The translations under genes and the position numbers were made by a program. Under the pieces are notes generated by a model, which saw only the letters and a list, made by a program, of their open reading frames with translations, had not been told where the DNA came from and did not search any database. Of a stretch of DNA of 64,000 nt, positions 27,301 through 42,300 are shown in pieces; the stretch's first letter is position 1; each line of letters starts with the position of its first letter. Location of the stretch: positions 99,030,132-99,094,131 of the forward strand of contig CM060174.1 of NCBI GenBank assembly GCA_030549775.1, written 5' to 3'. Source of the DNA: Tamarix chinensis (taxonomy: Eukaryota > Streptophyta > Magnoliopsida > Caryophyllales > Tamaricaceae).

Positions 27301-30300
27301 AATAATATCCAACCTAATATTATCTAAACTAAAGAATATCAATATTTACTATATAATATATCTAGTGCTTAATATCCAAAACCTCTAACTAATAAGAGAT
27401 AGAATACATTCAATAACTGTATCTGCATCACTATCAACCTACTCTGAAACCCCAGGTACACTGTTAACTAAACAAAGCATCAAATATCATTCAGAAATTG
27501 GCCTCATTTCATCCCTCTCCTTTCTAACTTGCTCAGGAACCAGATCTGAGGCATATTTGATGATGTTTGGGGGTAAGATCATAACCAAGACTATCTGCAT
27601 ACAGACAAGAGGGGGGGGGGAACCGCCTTACACCCACTGTTGCTACTGAAGGTGACTGAGGAAGTAACTTCTTTCACATAACAAGCCAACTAACTCTGAA
27701 ACAAATTTTCTTGTCCATGCGTCATGGATAAATGATGCCATGGATCAAATAAGTTGCAAAGCAAGTAATTTCAATCACGAAGATTCTCCAAAATCAATCA
27801 TGCAAACAAGAGACATTAGATGATATACTTTCCATCTTCACTAGGGACCTCAATTTAGCCACTGATTGTAGCAAGTAGCAACCACCACTGCCACCTGGAT
27901 ATTGATATCATAAGACATAAAACATACTGTTGCACCCATATTCCTGCTCATAATTGAGCAACAGCCCATCAGAAACAGGTAATAAGGGTGTGCCCTAATA
28001 CTCACATACTTAAAGATACAGATATCGTGTCCAATTCCTAACAGCATAAGGCACAATAGCATCCCTTCACTGATATAACAGAGAATACAAAGAATTACCA
28101 GCAGATTAAGTATTAATACCACATCAAAATATCAAATGCATCAGAAAGGCTTGGGAGCTAATATCAACTTGTCTGACAGTGCATATGCTATCTGACACGT
28201 GTAGGCATACCTTAGAGGGATTAAAGCCCCAAACTGAATCTGCATCATCAGTAGCATCAAAGGTACCCCATCCCGGTTCATCAAAGCTCCTGTGGAACAG
28301 AGAGAAAATTCAAAATATTAATGTACAAAATTCAAACAGCACTAAATTCAGGCTAACAGATGAGACAAGATAGCAAGGCAGGTGTTGGATGCATTGGGCT
28401 TCAGTGAGGTACCTATGGAAATCTGTGTCTGCTTCAGAGCTCTTAAAGATATCTGAAAAGTCCTGAGATGGACTTGTTTGATGCATTGGACTTCCAGATG
28501 GGCTTCTTCCTAAATCAACTTCACTGTGGACATAACCAGATTCGCTGTCATGTTCAGCTTCACCAAACTGTTTCTCTGTCTTCCCATCACCATTTGAGAA
28601 TGAACCAGGACTAAATCCATCATAAAGGGAATCTGCTTCATTGTGGAACATAATAGACTCTGAATTTGCAGAGGCAGCCTCATTTTGCACATCAACAGTG
28701 GTTTCTTTATCAAACAGCAATCCTGAAAACAAACCAAAACAATTTGATGATGAGAATCCTGCAAGTTTCTCATTCCAATGTCAAAAAAATAAAAACCACA
28801 ACTGAAGATGACATCATTTATCAAGCATTCAACATCTCATTTATTAAGAATTCAACGTCCATCAAAGAACTTTATGCTCAAAGCACATACCTTCATCTTC
28901 AAACTTGTCCCACTCTTCATTCCAGACGGCAGCATCCTCAGAAATTCCAGGTTGCCATCCTAACCAAATCATGAACATACAAAAAGTTCACAGATGGAGC
29001 ACCAACACATAACAAGAGGAAATAAAATATGGAGACGTACGTTTAGTTAGAGAAAACAATTTTCTATTTTCCACCTCCAGTTTTCTATGGAAAACAAGAA
29101 AATAGTTCTCCATAGAAAATTAGAAAAATGTTTTCATTTGTCCATATTATAAAACTACTAATTTTAAAAAATTAAAAACATATATTCTTTTAGATTGGAT
29201 GACGACAACAACAACAACGATTATTATTATTAATATTGCCAACATTATTCATAATAATATTATTATTAATTTCAATAATAATAGTATTTTTATTATTAAT
29301 ATTAACAACAAAATTGATAATAATAACAATAATAACCATAATAAAAATAATATTAAAATTAAAATTTATAAATAATAATAATATTAGTAGTAGTAGTAGT
29401 AGTATTATTATCACCACTAACAATGACTATAATAATAATAATAACAATATTATCAATATGTTAATCTTGAGAATAGCTATGGAAATATTAAAATAAGTAT
29501 GATAATATCAATTGTGATAATAATGGTATTAATTTTATTATTAATATTAATAATTCATATCATTATTATGAAAATTATAATAATATTATTGTTATATATA
29601 GTAGTAATAATATTATTATTTATGTAAGAAATAATAATTTTATTGTTGTTGTCACTAATATGAATAATAATATTTTTATTATTTTATTAAAAATAATATA
29701 AAGAAATCATTATTATTAGAAATATTAATAATTATAAAATATTAACATTAAAAATAAATTTATTATTAATATTAATGAAATTAAATAATAATATTAATAT
29801 TCATGATGATAATATTATTAAATTTATTCTTAATATTATTACTAATTACTAATTAATATTATCAATAAATTTATTATTAATGTTAATATTAATAATTGGC
29901 CTATTATTATTTTATGAATATGAATATTAATATAAATTAATTACAATATTAATATTAAAGTTAATAATATTATTATTATGAAAATTAATCTTAATAATAA
30001 TACTATTATTATTATCATTATTAATTATGTTAATAATAATAATAATAATAATATTGATAAATATTAATAAAATTAATAAAACATTATTATTATGATGATG
30101 ATGATTAAAAATAATAAGCACATAAATATTAATTATAATAATAATATTATTATTATTGACATTATTATCATCATTATTATTAATTTTTCAATTGGAAAAC
30201 ATGTAGAAAATAAGGACATACATTCATATGGAAAACTATGAAAACATAATATAAGTTGTTTTCAATTTTCTTCACAAAGTTGGAAAACTTAATATATGTT

Positions 30301-33300
30301 ATTTTTTAATTTTCTTCACAAAGTTGGAAAACACGATTTTCCAGTTTTCCAATTATAAAAATTTAAAATAGAAGTTACGATCATATTTTTTGAATATCTG
30401 AAAAACATTTTCCAAAAAAAGGTCTTGTTTTCTAAAACTAAATGCACCCTATACAGGTAGGAAGATCTCTAACAGATTAGCTGAATCTTTGGATTATTAT
30501 GTGTTGAGGGAGAAGTATTAAAGGTCGGCTAAGTCTCTAAGGTACCTATCGGGAGCTTGATCAATGCTGCTGACTTGAACTCAATTCCATGTTTCTTGCA
30601 GCGTTCAGATAAAGCTTTTGTAAGTTCCTCAAGATCCAACTGTATACGATCAGCACGGACCTAGGAAGAGCCAAAGCAAGTAGCATAAAGGGACCCACAT
30701 TTGCATGCATGATAATGACCCAGGCATACATACCAAAATTTACCTGAAGAATACCATCTGCACTCCCACCTTGTTCCACGTTGATAATTGCTTGACGCAA
30801 CTCTGCCTTCCGCTCCTAGATGGTACACAGGAGGAAAAATTAGTAAAAAATAATTCAAAATCAGAAATATGGCCAACTTGGCCGAGCAAACTATCCTTCA
30901 CAATAATAGTTTACCAGATCCCAACGCAGACTATGCATTGGTTAAGAGTGTTTTAAAGTCAAGTTTGTATATAATAAAAAACAGCAGTGATTGGCAAGCA
31001 AGTAATAGAATCACAGTCGCAATTGCGGTTGCGATCATGGTGTCACATTATCGTGTCACAGGCGATAAATAGTACGCTGCAGTCAACGCAGCGTGATTTT
31101 TATCATAAATATCAGTGTGCTTTGCCTGCACTCTGCATTTCACAATCAGCTAAAGAACTCAGCTTAGATAGTGCAAGTGCTGATTAAAACTGCGCAAACA
31201 AATCAATGAATATATAAAAATGGAGTCCTTACACCATTGGTTTTCCCATCAAAAACCAAAGGTAAAAAGAAAAAAAAAATAAAAGGAAAAATTGCACCCA
31301 ATTGTAATAAAAAATTTACTTACCAGAAAAAAAAAAATGCACCCAGTTTCAGCAAAAGAGAGTCTGAAAAGAAGCTTGCAATACACAATTTGATCTCTTT
31401 TATCTTTTTCATCCCTATCTTTTCCATTGACCCAAAACTCAAAGACAAAGCTTCTCACACTGCTAAAGATGAAGCTCGGTAAGAATTTAAATATTCAACA
31501 AGTCTACAGAAGCAAGCATTGTTTAGTTCAGTGATGTGCATCAAACAAATGTTGAATGTGCCTAATCATCCGAACAGCCTTCAATGGAGTCAAATGAGGG
31601 TGTTCCCATCCAAATAGCCATAAAAGAGACTGGACTGGGCAAGGAGGCTTCTGTATATTCTGAATGTTCAAGGAGCAGTGATTTTTCTTTCTTTTTTTTG
31701 GGACTGAGCTGCTGTGCAAAAATATAAAATAAAAACAAAAAAGATGATCTGTTTAGTCTTAGATAACTGATTAGACGGGAGCTGATTGAGGATGAGGATG
31801 ACAACGACAACATTTGGAGCGGCAGCTAATATAGCTGTTTTCAGTGACCCGAAACTTCAGATCCAGAGCGTTAATGGACTTGAAGCTTATCGGTTGATGT
31901 CCTTGCAGAGAAGTGGACAGGGATTTTCTGTTTCCACCTCAAATCCTTCCTTCATTAGAGTTGTTTCTACCATAAACCCCTGATCCATTGCTTAATATTT
32001 CATGATCATCATTTACGATTTCGACAGCTGAAAGTATGAAACAATTATCCAGTTTTTACAGAGTTATTTGCTGATCACATTTATGGGTTTCAATTCGTTT
32101 CTTTATGATCATGGACCTGTGATTAGGTTTTGTGATTTCGATTTGTTTCAGTTTTGAATTAATTAATTGGTCCTACTTTGGTTGAAGTTATAATTTGAAT
32201 ATGCCTTCACTGTCAGTCTTCCACTGCCCTATTCTCTGCAATTTTTGAGTCTAATCTTATGCTGAACAGTAAGTTCATGTAATTTTTATCTCTCGCTTTT
32301 CCACTTTTTTTTCCATTATGATTTCATGCCGCATAGTGTGTTTTGCAAGCATAATGGAATTCTCTTTTTCAATTGCCAGGTTCCATTGGGGTTGGCAACC
32401 ACAAGGGCTGCTGCATATCTTCTTACTGAAGCAGGAGTATATAGTTACAAAGGAAGTGATACAAATACACCTGCCTCAAATATGATATCTGATCACTGCA
32501 GATCACATGTTGCCAGGATGAAACAATGCTGTGGCGATGCTTCGAATGCATTAAAATCTGCCCCATGGTTTAGATTTCTTAATCACTGCAATGGGGTGTG
32601 CCTAAATTTAGCTGAAAGACAGCTGTTGTGATATGCGTGGTTTCTATAATTACATCAGTTGATTCTGTAAGCAATCTCATGTCGGCTATTGCGTCATCTT
32701 TTCTTATTCTTTGTCCTATGGTGTTATGAATTTTATTTTCTATTAACTGTCAGATAGATGGATGCCTCAGAAGCTTTGATTTATAGATTGATTGGTTTTT
32801 AAATCAAGGGTAATTGGAGTTATTTCATGACACAACATCATATCACTCTTTAGCCAAACATTTCAAGTCTTAAGTTCCAGCAATAGTTCTTCAAATGTAC
32901 AGATTAATGTCAATAGGTCATACCTAGGTAACGGCTATATGTATTTGTGTGTTACTACCTCAAAGCTTACCTGTGATCTCAGATTGTAGTGGCATATGAG
33001 CCACGCTTTTAGCCAATCAAATAAGTCAAGTCGTCAAACACACAAGCGGATTGCTTCTTTGTAAACATCTTGAGGATGGGAATTGTACTTTTTCTCCTTT
33101 ATAGTAGTTGACCTTGTGGCTGAAAGACATGCATTAACATCAATCTCTTTCCGATCTTTTTGTTAAACTGACTGGATGGAGAAGAAAATTGTCTCGTAGT
33201 TTTCTTCATTTGATTTTGCAATTTCTTTTCTCCAGAATTTTTATTCTGCCCGAGAATTTTTCTGGAAACTGATCAAGATTTTCAACTCCTTTTTCTCCGT

Positions 33301-36300
33301 AATTTTCTCTCAAATCTTCTTTAATTTTTTCTTAAATGCCTTTCTTGCTACCCAGAAACTGATAGTGCACTTTATTTTTGGCAGAAATCAACATGTCAGC
33401 CTCGGAGCAAGAGATCACCAAATTATTAAGGACTAGAAAAACATTAATGCAAATGTAGAAGGAAGGATTGTGGCGATTTTGTTGCAGACTTCAAGATCAA
33501 CATGAGCAAGGGACATTTCATAGACAAGTGTGGCAAAAATATAAGAGAAGACCTTACTGTTAAGAAAGGGAAGCGGAACAACAGCTCTGATCAGGTTATT
33601 ACACGGTTATTCTTTTACACTATCTTGAACAAAATATGATATCTTGATAGTATGATATTGTAGTTCTGCCAGAAGAAATACTAATTATGTCCTCTAATCA
33701 TGTCATTGACATCAGTTTGGTTAATTGATGTCATAGATATATGTTATACATATTATATTTCTTAGCTCCTTTTGGAAAAACCTAGAGGCATTTGGTTATA
33801 TAATTATTGGTCCTTTATGGCTAGATAGCTCTGTAAGAAAAATGTAGATTAAAAACAGAGATCCCCAAATTTTGTGGGGGAAGGGAATCAGTAGAAAGAA
33901 AAATCATGATATATCATCTAATCTCATAGACTGGTTCTTTTTCCTGGGATTATTGGTTTTAACTAAATTTGGAGTCTCTTGGGCTTGCATTTCACAAATT
34001 GTGCTTGATATGATTCCAGGACCGGAAGGATAAAGATCTGTTCCATAGATGTGTGTGTGTGTTTTTAACTATATCTTCCCCTAATGGTTCATCCTTCATA
34101 TGAACCATTCTTGATATTATAATTGCGTCAATAAATGTATTTTAAATAATTTGCATATGAATTTCTGACTTGCAGATTTCAAGTATACATAAGAATGTTA
34201 GAGAATATAGCGGCCACCTTATAGTTTAGATTACATTGAGAACAATGTTATATGCCTATATTGTTTGTATGTCGTTTCTATAGGTGATAGAGATGGAATG
34301 TGAATGCTTACCATTAAAATACTAGATGTGAGAAAATTACATATTTATGGCTAGATTTTGAAAAAAGGTATGGTTGCTATGCTTTTTGCCTGTTGTTGCT
34401 CATATTTCATTCGCACAATTTTGGTCCTAAATAGTATTAAAAGTTATTGAATACTTCTGTTGATTCTGATAATATGGATAAATTAGAAAGCTAAATTGTG
34501 CATAATATTTTCATTGCTAAAACGTAGCAACCGCTATTTAGTGGATTCTAAGTCAGGCAGGAAGTAAAATTATCGATATACTATGGTTTTAAAATTTTAC
34601 AAATTTAGCACTGATAAGTCAGCGATTTATTAAAAATTCTTAAATCTACTGAAAAAAAAGGCATGCACGATAATTTCTTATTCATTTACTATATAAACCA
34701 TAAACCAAGTTACTACTAAATTATGATAAAGTATTGTTATTTATTACATTACATATATCATTAAATAACATGTCTTTTTCATTCCAAGACAAATGTAAGA
34801 TTATTATGACAATTTAACATATAATGACTCATTTAAATGCTCCTAATATAGCATAGAACACTAATTTATTGAATGCTTATATTTAAATAAGGTAAAATAA
34901 AAATAAAAAATCACGTCGAGATAACCACAACACATAATTTATAGTTTGCGAGGCTTCAATACTGCAACACTGCTACAATGATTTTGTTCCCCAATGTTGT
35001 TCCTCCAAGTAGGTAACTAAATAAATGCAGCCTCATATTGAAGCCATTAAATAACATTTATATAGATTTAAACTTTGTTTGGGACCTAGAACGGCAATAA
35101 GTATACATTTTAATCTTTCTAGTACCCAATCCTTGCTAATAGGTATCTAGTACCGATATTTTTATTTTATTTTTCTCTTCCGAAGAACCAACATTTTCAA
35201 TATAGAGGTAAGAAAGAGGAAGAGGGACATTACCTACTTCAATTCTAATTGAGTAAAAAAAGAGGTGAAATTAAAAAATATGACTAACTTAATACAAATA
35301 AGCTTACACAGAGAGGAGTAAGAAGCCACCAGCAAGAGAAATTGAACAGCGGTGTCAGAGAACTAAGGAATTCACCTCCAGACAAAATTGCATGTTCTTT
35401 TATTTTAGTTTCTTTATTATTCTTATATCTGTTACATCTTTTTTAATTATCGAGTGTTCTTATTATATTCGTGATTCTTTCATCTTCCAATTATAAATTA
35501 TATATTCTTGAAATTTGAGTCATTTTTTTTTTTTGGATCATTAACAGAGGCATAACCACTCCTAATGGATCTTACAGTGCCTGGAAGAGGCAGTCGCATG
35601 CCCTTATCAGAATTTAAGACCTTGAGGACTCTGCTGCCTCTAAGTGGACTAAAGAAGATTGGTTTCAAAAGGAATTGCAGTTGTATGAAGCAATTTGCTA
35701 TCAGATGCCTGAGAAATTTCTTGCTCTGGAAACAAAATCAAACACCTGATGTGTTTCGCTATTGAATGTGGAGTCAATTTTTTTCATCTTCAACTTACTT
35801 GCTTTAGGAGCATATGCTGCTAATTTATGATTTTATCTGAACTAATGATTAGATTGTTGGTTAGAAAATCAAATATCTTAATTAAGTGATTTCCCAAAGG
35901 TGCTGGACATTTTTTTTTAAAAAATAGAAGAGCTACGTTTTTAGTTGGTAATCAAGTTTCTTGAAGCTCCAGGCTCATGGTGGTAATTTGAAGATGCTCG
36001 TTTCATTGTTTCATTGTACTTCTCGGGAGGCTTCAGCTTGGATATTTGACATACTATATGCTCCTTCAGTGCATTACATTGCACATCTCAAGGCCTGAAC
36101 AAAGCGGTGGCTACTTTGCACATTGGTTTCAACTGTTCTTTTTTGCCATTCTGTTATGGTAAAGTGGTGACTGGTTGTAAGTTTCTTCAGCTTTGTCTGC
36201 CTCATCGAACAAGCAAGGTGTAAGGCCATGAAGGGGTATTTTGATGTGGCTTCTTTGTCACGATGTGGCATTCAATCCATGTATGAAATTCATTTTAATC

Positions 36301-39300
36301 TTTTATGGTTTGAAAATTCTTTAGATTAAACTGGGATCATTGGATTGGTTTGTGCGCTCCAACATGCTATTTTTCTAGTTAGCATCCAGTTAACATTAAC
36401 TCAATTTTATTAGTGATTAAACTATATGCACTCAGAAATATCATGTTTAATAAAGTTGATATCATTGTATTCGAAATAATTATTTCAATTATTTTTAAAG
36501 GAATATAATTGTTCAATATTTTAATATCTATCATACTTTATATCATTTATAAGTACTATATTATATTCCACATTTATTGTCATTTTTCCTATTTACAAAC
36601 AATATAATAACTATCTATTAAATATTTTCTATATTAAAGACTTAACTAATAGAACAGGCATAATCAGAAATGGAATACAATAAAGGGATAAATAATGCCA
36701 AATCTATGTCAATAGATTTGATTGATAACAAGTATTTGCTGTGAATCAAAGTAATAGGGCAGGACCGACGAAGAACAATAATTAAATTAAACAATTTGTA
36801 TTGATTGAATCAGTAGAAACCCTAATCAGTTACAATTTTCCTACTTTCGAGAGGTAGGAATGCTCTCCCAAAGAATTCTCTCTAATTCCCTTCTTCCTCT
36901 TAACATCCCTAATCCCCTTTTTATCCTACTGCTTAAGGGAATATTCTGCATAACCAACCACCCTTAAATCTCTCCTCAATATTTATTCCCTGACTATTTT
37001 CCCTCCGCCAAAACTAATAAAACTAATAAAAAGACTTCACTACTAATAAAACTAATAAAAATACTTCACCACCCTTAATGATTTTACTGTTGAGCTGCCC
37101 GAGACTTCCTTCTGTTATATGTAAATATTACCTGTGGCTTGGGATGATTCATAGCAGTATTCTACAATTTCTAATAGTTATTGTAACTTATATGGTTTAT
37201 AAGCACTGCAACATATTACATGATTATTTGTAAAATGGAAAAAAAAATCCTATTTTCATAATTTATAATTTTGTAAGGGTTTTTTTTTTGTCATTTTTAC
37301 AAAAGAATTTTTTACTCAACAAAAATTATACTTAAGACACTTAAATATTGTTTCTTTTCTTAAAACTTCACTATATTTCATAATTCTCAATCATTATTTT
37401 CAAATTCTAAATCATAATTATGATAGCATATTCCCCTCTTATATGTATACTTCTCTCTTCACCCATCCCAATATAGTATAGGTCATCATATTTTGTTGCT
37501 TACTTCTTTTTTTTTTCTTTTTTTTTTGATAACTTATTTTGTAGAGTGAATTAAATCCAATAATGTCAGGTTATATTTTATAGTCATTGAAGTCATTAAA
37601 TTATTTATTTCATTTATAACATTAATCCCTGTTCTCTGATGATTAATTATATCTATAAAAAAAAAATGAGCTCTATATCTATAATTAATATTGTCATAAC
37701 ATTATCAATGATACAAACGTATCACAACTTTTTTTGTAACAAATAGCGGTGCATTGCATGGATGGAATGCCAGTTTAACCAAAAAAGGACTCCAAATTCA
37801 CATAGATAAATAAAATTCAGCTCCACAGGACATGCTCAGATCAAAATACCAAAAATACAAGGTGTCAATTTGCAAGGCTATGGACAATCACTTCCAGCAC
37901 AAAGTTAAACTTCGTACCTGATATTCGCGAAATGTAGCCTCTTCAATGGTCAGTTTTGAGACAATTTCCGCAACTTGCTTGTATTTTTCTTCATATTTCT
38001 TACCTAATAACTCAGCCTGAAATGATCCCCATGAGACAATAGTTTAAACTTCATAATCATGGCAAGAGCTTTCTTATATACTTGAAAAGTACCTCACGCT
38101 TGTCAGCAGATGCCCTTTCAATGATCTCATTCAGCCGATTATCACATCTACTTTTGTATAGCACCTAGAAAATAATAATACGTCATTTTTCTCCATAATG
38201 AACATTATGATCAGACTTAAATAAAAATAATATAGAAATATAAAGAATGAGATAAATGTAAGAACATCATACTCAAACAAAAAGATACATTAAAGTAGGT
38301 AATTATTCAAATCTCCACTAAGAAAGAAATCTCCACAGCTGAATGCATAGCATAGCATGCCAACATGACCAACTCATCAAACCTCTTTTTCACAACCACG
38401 ATTTTATAATCACCTTGGCAAAGATGATGAGAAGAGTAGCTACAAAATCTTTAATTGCTAAAACACTTCATTTCTATGGCTAAACTCTCATCCTGCCCTT
38501 TTCCAACAAGCATGACAACATCTGCAATCTTGGAAAGAGCCAAAATGAAGCTCCATCCATATAGCCTACGCTCGAATCTGTAACACCAGGATCCAGATCC
38601 ATGCATGCTTCCATCAACATAACATTCTCCAACAAAAAGCTCAAAGCAGGAGAAATCAATATGATTTGGATGATGACAATATCAGTCATTGAGATGGTAA
38701 GGAAAAAATTAAAGACATCATAAAAAGTCACTCAAATGCTGTATTGAAAAGTTCAATTTCCATTATGTATTGGCCAGGAATCACAGGCTAACTGATTTCA
38801 TGGATCCACCCCCCAAATACCATTTTCCCTTTATTAATTTATTAAGAGCATTAATTTTCTAGGGAATGGCATCCCATCTTACGACATGTTGGTATCTTCA
38901 ATTAATCATTGATATAAAATGTCTATTATGGTCTCTCTGGTTACATTGCAAAATGTTCATTCCTCTCAACTATTTTGTCCTATTCAATATATGCTGAACA
39001 TTGTTGTAGAAAGAAACAGAAGACCAATTCTCCTAAGCATGACATGAGAGTCGGATGGCAACCAGGCAGTAATACCTGAACCCCAACAGGCTTCTACCAG
39101 ATATGGGTGTAAATAAATGGATAAGGATGCAGGTGTAGGTAAGGGGGGAAATCACTAGGTTTGGGGCTAAATATGGGTATAATCCATACCTGTATTATTA
39201 CCCATTTATCCAAAATAAAGATAAAATTGTAGTAAATATAAAATGTAACTGAAAATGGTAATAACTATCAAACAACATTTTTTTTAACTAACTCATATCT

Positions 39301-42300
39301 TAAATATTATTGACACAAATAATTCAGTAAATTCAAAAAAAAAAAAAAAAAAAAACTTAGCAGACCTATACATATTTTCAGGATATACTATTATACCCAA
39401 AACCAATACCAAATTAACAAAACCATTGTTCAACTACAACAATGAAATTATATACATAATTTCTAGGATGATTTTGCTCAAACTGTCAAATAGACAAGGC
39501 GTTACACCCCAACCCAAAGACGATCCATTCATAGCCCCATGTGAGAGGCACCAAAAAGGTGGCTACCCAACTGACCTCAAATGCTAGTTTAGACTATGCG
39601 TTACTTTAATTAATAGAGGTTAATGCTGTTGAAAATATATATACATATGAAGAAGTACAGGATACTTTGATGGATTAAAGATATGCAGACAAGCAAAGAG
39701 CGATATCTGCAAATGGAATGATTTGGTGACACACTACCTCAATGTAGTGCCTCCTTTTTCATACAGAAGTTAAAGCTCTGCCATCAGCACTTGCCAAGGC
39801 AACACCAGGCCTATGTCAGCCTCAACAGCATTAGTAATATATTTATTGAATTTGTTTGACAGCATTCTTTCACTTTTCTTCTTCCTTCTTTGTTTGGAAG
39901 AAAAGCACAGATGTGGATTACGTCTCTACTATTAAATAGAGAGGAGAAGGGGCTACAAAATCAAAATATCAACCCCACTCTGGAAGCATATCATTCCCAT
40001 TTAGCAAAGCTAATATGAACTAGGGAAATAACATGTCATGGACCATAAGCACAAAGAGAGCAAGTGGAGAAATAACTGAAAGCAGTAAAAAAAGAAACAA
40101 CAAAAGGTACAAATAAGAAATGGTCCATGACATGTTTTTTCCCTAGTTCATATTAGCTTTGCTAAATGGGAATGATATGCTTCCGTACAAAGTGCTTCTA
40201 TTTGTCAAGCTTTGACATTCCATAGATGGGGAGGTCAGAGGCTGATAAGCGATTAGCAATTCTCTCTTAGCATTATGATGTTTCAAGTTTTACTGAGCAA
40301 AATCATGAACTTCAAGCCAGTAACAGAAGAATTCAACAGCTAGTCTTCTGATTAAAGTCAGCAATTGTAAATTTACCGATTTATATATGTGTGTGTTTGT
40401 GTTACAGGAAATTATTTTACGGTAACATTAATGTTCTAATTTCAACCTAAAACATAAAGAAGTACTCACCAGCTCTTGCATCTTTGATCGATAGAACTCC
40501 ATCTTCTCCTTAGAATCCAGAATAACCTTTTCAACCTTCGATAATTGACAAAAGAATCAAAGAAAAACTCATACATATTCTCTAAATACTAGCACCGTAA
40601 AAATATCACACATCATGTGAGAAGTTTGGCGCATAAAAGCAATTCAAGATGCAAATACAAGTTGGACAATAAAGATTAGTTAGTCATATGAAGGACACAA
40701 GAATCCAGAATAACCTTTTCAACCTTCAATAATTGACAAAAGAATCAAAGAACAACTCATACATATTCTCTAAATACTAGCACCATAAAAATATCACACA
40801 TCATGTGCGAAATTTAGTGCATAAAAGCAATTCAACATGCAAATAAAAGTTAGGCAATCAAGATTAGTGAGTCTTATGAAGGACACAAGGACATAAACAG
40901 TGGTCCACCTAAGCATCAATTGTAACATCCTGTTAGAACAATAAAAAAGCTAGATATACTCATATAGTCGCCAGTATTTGCAAGTCCCTAATACCACATA
41001 CCACAATCTCAAATGCCAAAATTACCAACAGGACATAAGACTGAGCATTGTAAATGCTTCACTGTTGGGACAGCTAGCAATCTAGACGCACAACCTCGAA
41101 AAACCTTGACAGTGATTGAACGCATGGCCTAATATATTAAGCTGCAGAAGTAGATCACCATCCCACCCCACCCAACCCACCCACCCTCACCCAAGAAAAA
41201 GATAAAACTAACACATAAAAACTTGATCTCCTAATTTCGAATTTCCAGTTAACCAAATTCCCCATGAATAGTGGGATCTACTACATTCAGGAGGGACATG
41301 TCTCATGTTTTTAATTGAAATTAAGCATTGACTTCACAGTTCAGTGTCTTTGGGTAAGTCAACCAGAATAAAATACAAATCCAGTGAATTGATTCCACCC
41401 AGCGGAAAATATGGAAGCGTACCTATAAAACTATCATCACATGTACCGACAATAAGGCCGAAAATGTATGGCTCTTGTTACAGAACTTGTCGAGAGTAAG
41501 GTACTAAGCATAGGACAAAGCAAAAAACATGTTGATCATGTGGTATAAAGCAGATAAAATAGAATGGCATGTCTTTTACTTTCAAAGAGTGCACCGATTA
41601 CTTTTAAAGCATTATGGGCGCCAACAGAACTGAATTAATATCATGATCATTCTTCATAAAAACCCGCTAAGGAATCCAGAAAAGAGGATGACAGACAAGA
41701 TACCTTCTTTGGATCATTTGCTGTTGGGGTATCTGACTGAAGAGAATTGTGCTCCAAGTCCCTGTGTTGGTTTGCTTGGGAATTGTCCAATATCGACGTC
41801 CTTAACTTTTCGTCATATTGCATTGCCCTGTCAATCTGAGGAGAATTCGCCACTAGTGGTGGCCTTATACCAGCAGCAGATGTTATCGGCTGGGAACCAG
41901 GTACACCTTGCATCTGCCTGAATCCTGATATCAACAAGTACAGCATAATAAGTCATATTATTTGATGGAAACACTAATCCATATTTCTCTACATTTTCTG
42001 CGTGATCCTTTATATACTCTATCCACATGCTTCTGACAAATCGAATATATTAAATCATACCTGTGCCAGGTACCATGACAGGAGCTGATCCAGCTGCTGA
42101 TCCCCAGGCAGCATTACCGTAAGAAGCATTAGGTAGACCTGTCATACGCATGAGAGTTTCGTCGAACAAAATACTGTTTGGAAGTGCAGCCGGAAGGGGA
42201 CGGCCTTCTCTATATCGCTCCATCAAGTAGAGAGCTAAGCAGAATTCTCTTAAAGAAAGCATGCTGTCACTATCCTGGTCAGACAAATCCCACACCTGCT

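Larger units (their letters stand above)
24912..27430 (-). mobile_element. Non-autonomous LTR retrotransposon in EH intron 12
   Basis: LTRs at 24912-25309 and 27023-27430 share nearly their whole length, with some indels. On the minus strand the LTRs begin TGATG and the 3' LTR ends CATCA. The element is flanked by a perfect 5-bp duplication CTATC (24907-24911 and 27431-27435). Just inside the 5' LTR, ATTTAGTATGAAAGCCCTAA resembles the initiator-Met primer-binding site with three differences. A purine-rich CCGGGGTAGGA abuts the 3' LTR, and each LTR has CTATATATAGG. The 1.7-kb interior has no gag or pol and is partly other repeats, so the element is non-autonomous or deleted. Confidence 0.88.

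Noticed and set aside
27605..27622. G-run as a G-quadruplex
   Set aside because: A single G tract without partner tracts.
29190..30121. Asn/Ile-rich open frames in intron 9
   Set aside because: Translation of imperfect ATT/AAT runs.
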